Source: an uncultured Prevotella sp. (GTDB taxonomy: Bacteria > Bacteroidota > Bacteroidia > Bacteroidales > Bacteroidaceae). From it: a stretch of 8,503 bases of DNA. Below the pieces are notes generated by a model. It saw only the letters and a list, made by a program, of their open reading frames with translations, was not told the origin of the DNA and ran no database searches. Position numbers and translations under genes: made by a program. Below, piece after piece: positions 6,566-8,503 of the stretch (its first letter is position 1; each line of letters starts with the position of its first letter). Location of the stretch: positions 1-8,503 of the forward strand of contig URQS01000089.1 of the NCBI GenBank assembly GCA_900550035.1. Reading direction: 5' to 3'.

Positions 6566-6609
6566 AATTCTATTTCTTTGGATTTTTTCATTATGTCCCA
6601 TATTTTTCT

Positions 6610-6617
6610 TATCTTTG
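6610..6617 (+). promoter_or_regulatory. Putative ettA promoter, -7 box
   Basis: TATCTTTG is an exact TAnnTTTG match 30 bases upstream of the ettA ATG, predicting a leader of about 24 bases. The -33 position is a T-run (6583-6588) with no TTTG at the correct distance. The TTTG at 6577-6580 is 29 bases away, too far for the usual spacing. The box argues that ettA is transcribed on its own and that its coding start lies at 6648, not further upstream. Confidence 0.5.
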
Positions 6618-6647
6618 CGCAACCTAAGTAATTTCAACTATCAACAT

Positions 6648-8345
6648 ATGGCAACAGTAGACGACAAGAAGATTATCTTTTCAATGGTGGGAGTATCGAA
6701 GATTATCCCACAAAACCGCAAACAGATTTTGAAGGACATCTATTTGTCCTTCTTCTATGGCGCAAAAATCGGAATCATTGGTTTGAATGGTGCTGGTAAG
6801 TCAACGCTGATGAAAATCATCGCCGGACTGGAACAGCCAACACAGGGCGAAGTTGTATGGAGCCCTGGCTATACTGTGGGTTATTTGCCGCAGGACCCAC
6901 CGCTCAACGAAGCGAAGACCGTAAAGGAGAATGTTATGGAGGGAGTGCAGAAGGTGTACGATGCACTTGCCGAGTATGAGGACATAAACGCTAAGTTCGC
7001 ATTGGAGGAGTATTACTCTGACGCTGACAAGATGGACAAGCTGATGGCACGCCTCTCGGAGGTGCAGGATATTATTGATGCCACTGATGCATGGAACATG
7101 GACTCTAAGCTCGACCGTGCTATGGCTGCGCTGCGTTGTCCGAAGGGCGACCTTCCCGTTACTAACCTCTCGGGTGGCGAGCGCCGTCGCGTAGCTCTCT
7201 GCCGACTGCTGCTACAGAAGCCCGACGTATTGTTGCTCGACGAGCCTACCAACCATCTTGATGCCGAAAGTATCGACTGGTTGGAGCAGCACTTGCAGCA
7301 GTATGAGGGTACGGTGATAGCCGTAACGCACGACCGCTATTTCCTCGACGATGTGAGCGAATGGATTCTTGAACTCGACCGTGGCGAGGGTATTCCATGG
7401 CATGGCAACTACTCTTCATGGCTCGACCAGAAGACTAAGCGCATGATGCAGGAGGAGAAGCAGGCTTCGAAGCGTCGCAAGGCTCTGGAGCGTGAGTTGG
7501 AATGGGCACACATGGCACCTAAGGCACGTCAGGCTAAGGGTAAGGCCCGTCTTAACGCTTACGAGAAGATGCTCGGCGAGGAGCAGAAGGAGCGCGAGGA
7601 GAAGCTGGAGATTTTCATACCGAACGGTCCGCGATTGGGCAACAAGGTTATAGAGGCACAACATGTGAAGAAGGCTTTTGGCGACAAGGTGCTCTTCAAC
7701 GACCTCAACTTCATGTTGCCGCCTAACGGTATCGTGGGTGTTATCGGTCCGAACGGTGCAGGAAAGACCACTCTCTTCCGACTCATTATGGGACTGGAGC
7801 AGGCCGACGGTGGAACATTTGAAGTTGGCGAGACCGTGAAGCTTGCCTACGTAGACCAGCAGCATAAGGATATTGACCCTGAAAAATCGGTTTACGAAAC
7901 GGTATCGCAGGGCAATGAGACAATACGTATGGGTGGCAGAGACGTAAACGCTCGCGCCTATATCTCACGCTTCAACTTCTCGGGTACCGACCAGAGCAAG
8001 CTTTGTGGCACGCTTTCGGGTGGTGAGCGCAACCGCTTGCAGCTGGCGCTTGCACTGAAGCAGGAGGGCAACGTGCTGTTGCTCGACGAGCCTACCAACG
8101 ATATCGACGTGAACACTCTGCGCGCACTGGAGGAAGGTCTGGAGAACTTTGCCGGTTGTGCCGTAGTAATCAGCCACGACCGTTGGTTCCTCGACCGTAT
8201 CTGTACGCACATCCTCGCCTTTGAGGGCAACGGCGAAGTGTTCTACTTCGAGGGCAGCTACTCTGACTACGAGATTAACAAGGCTCGCCGTATGGGCAAC
8301 GAGGAGATTAAGAAGGGACGCTATCGCAAACTGATGGAAGACTAA
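6648..8345 (+). CDS. ettA: Energy-dependent translational throttle protein EttA (ABC-F ATPase)
   Basis: EttA binds the ribosomal E site and gates the first steps of elongation according to the ATP/ADP ratio. It is a soluble ABC-F protein without membrane domains. The 565-residue product matches E. coli EttA (555) along its length. Nucleotide-binding domain 1 has Walker A GLNGAGKS (45-52), signature LSGGE (174-178), Walker B ending LLLDEPTNHLD (195-205) and His228. Domain 2 has GPNGAGKT (367-374), LSGGE (456-460), LLLDEPTND (477-485) and His510. Both catalytic glutamates (E199 and E481) are present. The EttA-type arm lies at about 95-140, and the charged linker at about 262-325 contains the ELEW and KGKARL motifs. 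I chose the ATG at 6648. The frame stays open back to 6513 inside vsr, but EttA homology starts at MATVDDKKIIFSM and the promoter box lies between the two points. Codon use and higher G+C fit a resident housekeeping gene. Confidence 0.96.
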   Translation: MATVDDKKIIFSMVGVSKIIPQNRKQILKDIYLSFFYGAKIGIIGLNGAGKSTLMKIIAGLEQPTQGEVVWSPGYTVGYLPQDPPLNEAKTVKENVMEGVQKVYDALAEYEDINAKFALEEYYSDADKMDKLMARLSEVQDIIDATDAWNMDSKLDRAMAALRCPKGDLPVTNLSGGERRRVALCRLLLQKPDVLLLDEPTNHLDAESIDWLEQHLQQYEGTVIAVTHDRYFLDDVSEWILELDRGEGIPWHGNYSSWLDQKTKRMMQEEKQASKRRKALERELEWAHMAPKARQAKGKARLNAYEKMLGEEQKEREEKLEIFIPNGPRLGNKVIEAQHVKKAFGDKVLFNDLNFMLPPNGIVGVIGPNGAGKTTLFRLIMGLEQADGGTFEVGETVKLAYVDQQHKDIDPEKSVYETVSQGNETIRMGGRDVNARAYISRFNFSGTDQSKLCGTLSGGERNRLQLALALKQEGNVLLLDEPTNDIDVNTLRALEEGLENFAGCAVVISHDRWFLDRICTHILAFEGNGEVFYFEGSYSDYEINKARRMGNEEIKKGRYRKLMED

Positions 8346-8376
8346 TCGGAAGAGCGAAATAAAGAAAATGCATAAA

Positions 8377-8424
8377 AAGAAAACGCCGGGGTAAGTCGTG
8401 AATGACTTGCTCCGGCGTTTTCTT
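8377..8424 (+). terminator. Intrinsic terminator of ettA, possibly bidirectional
   Basis: The arms 8377-8397 and 8404-8424 form 21 continuous pairs (two of them G-U) around the six-base loop GTGAAT. The GC-rich core is flanked by an A-rich left side and TTTTCTT on the right, so it can end transcripts from either side. It lies 31 bases after the ettA stop. It is also the probable landing site of the intron that starts at 8426. Confidence 0.92.
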
Positions 8425-8425
8425 G

Positions 8426-8503
8426 GTGTACGCTCGGCATGAGCATTGTCTAATGGGTGCAAGTCCCTAACAAGCCCTAATAGCGGGAATTGTATAGCCA
8501 ATA
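8426..8503 (+). mobile_element. 5' end of a group II intron, class C-like, cut by the window end
   Basis: The sequence begins GTGTACGCTCGGCATGAGC and continues with a TGGGTGCAAGTCCC hairpin, closely resembling the start of domain I in bacterial group II introns such as the class C intron of Oceanobacillus iheyensis (GUGUGCCCGGCAUGGG). It starts one base after the ettA terminator stem, on the same strand. Insertion just after intrinsic terminators is the known habit of class C introns, which recognise the hairpin. Only the first 78 bases are present. The ribozyme core, the reverse transcriptase/maturase ORF and the 3' end lie outside, so mobility cannot be judged. The class assignment rests on the site plus resemblance. 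Confidence 0.8.

Noticed and set aside
6513..6647. N-terminal extension of EttA by 45 codons
   Set aside because: The extension overlaps vsr, has no match to EttA N termini, and would place the TATCTTTG promoter box inside the coding region.
7416..8501. Minus-strand open frames of up to 178 codons across ettA
   Set aside because: They are mirror frames of the Leu- and Glu-rich EttA sequence. The longest runs through the terminator and intron, which makes coding very unlikely.

Overview
The window looks like a contig from a Bacteroidota genome, most likely order Bacteroidales (Prevotella or Bacteroides-like). The evidence is Bacteroidota-type promoter boxes (TAnnTTTG, once with a TTTG box 19 bp upstream), few Shine-Dalgarno sequences, and proteins of familiar Bacteroidota type. 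No species can be named from sequence reading alone. The first 60 bases are G homopolymers that look like a sequencing or assembly artefact. The last 78 bases look like the start of a group II intron, a repeat that often ends contigs. Both ends therefore look like the edges of a draft contig.

Layout. Bases 69-1181 (minus strand) hold a complete gmd, GDP-mannose 4,6-dehydratase, for GDP-fucose-type sugar synthesis. A 319-base divergent intergenic region (1182-1500) carries putative promoters for both directions and a 12-bp imperfect inverted repeat. Next come two co-directional genes 10 bases apart: a DUF234-type AAA ATPase ending in a PD-(D/E)XK nuclease-like domain (1501-2943), and a 917-residue superfamily 1 helicase ending in a Vsr/DUF559-like nuclease domain (2954-5707). 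The helicase gene is clearly more AT-rich than the flanking genes. The pair ends at a 29-pair RNA hairpin followed by seven T. A well-formed promoter (5909-5939) then drives a 30-codon ORF, probably a gene remnant or leader, that stops two bases before vsr (6071-6565), a Vsr-type mismatch nicking endonuclease. Finally ettA (6648-8345), a housekeeping ABC-F translation factor, ends at a perfect hairpin terminator, and a group IIC-like intron appears to begin one base after that stem.

Interpretation. gmd and ettA are ordinary chromosomal genes. The ~5 kb between them looks like an accessory island, possibly for genome defence: an ATPase with a nuclease-like tail, a helicase-nuclease, and a Vsr with no methyltransferase in view. 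The ATPase-helicase pair resembles the helicase-plus-Vsr logic of the reported DUF4011-helicase-Vsr (Hhe) defence protein but lacks the large N-terminal part. That functional reading is inference. The domain motifs themselves are directly visible.
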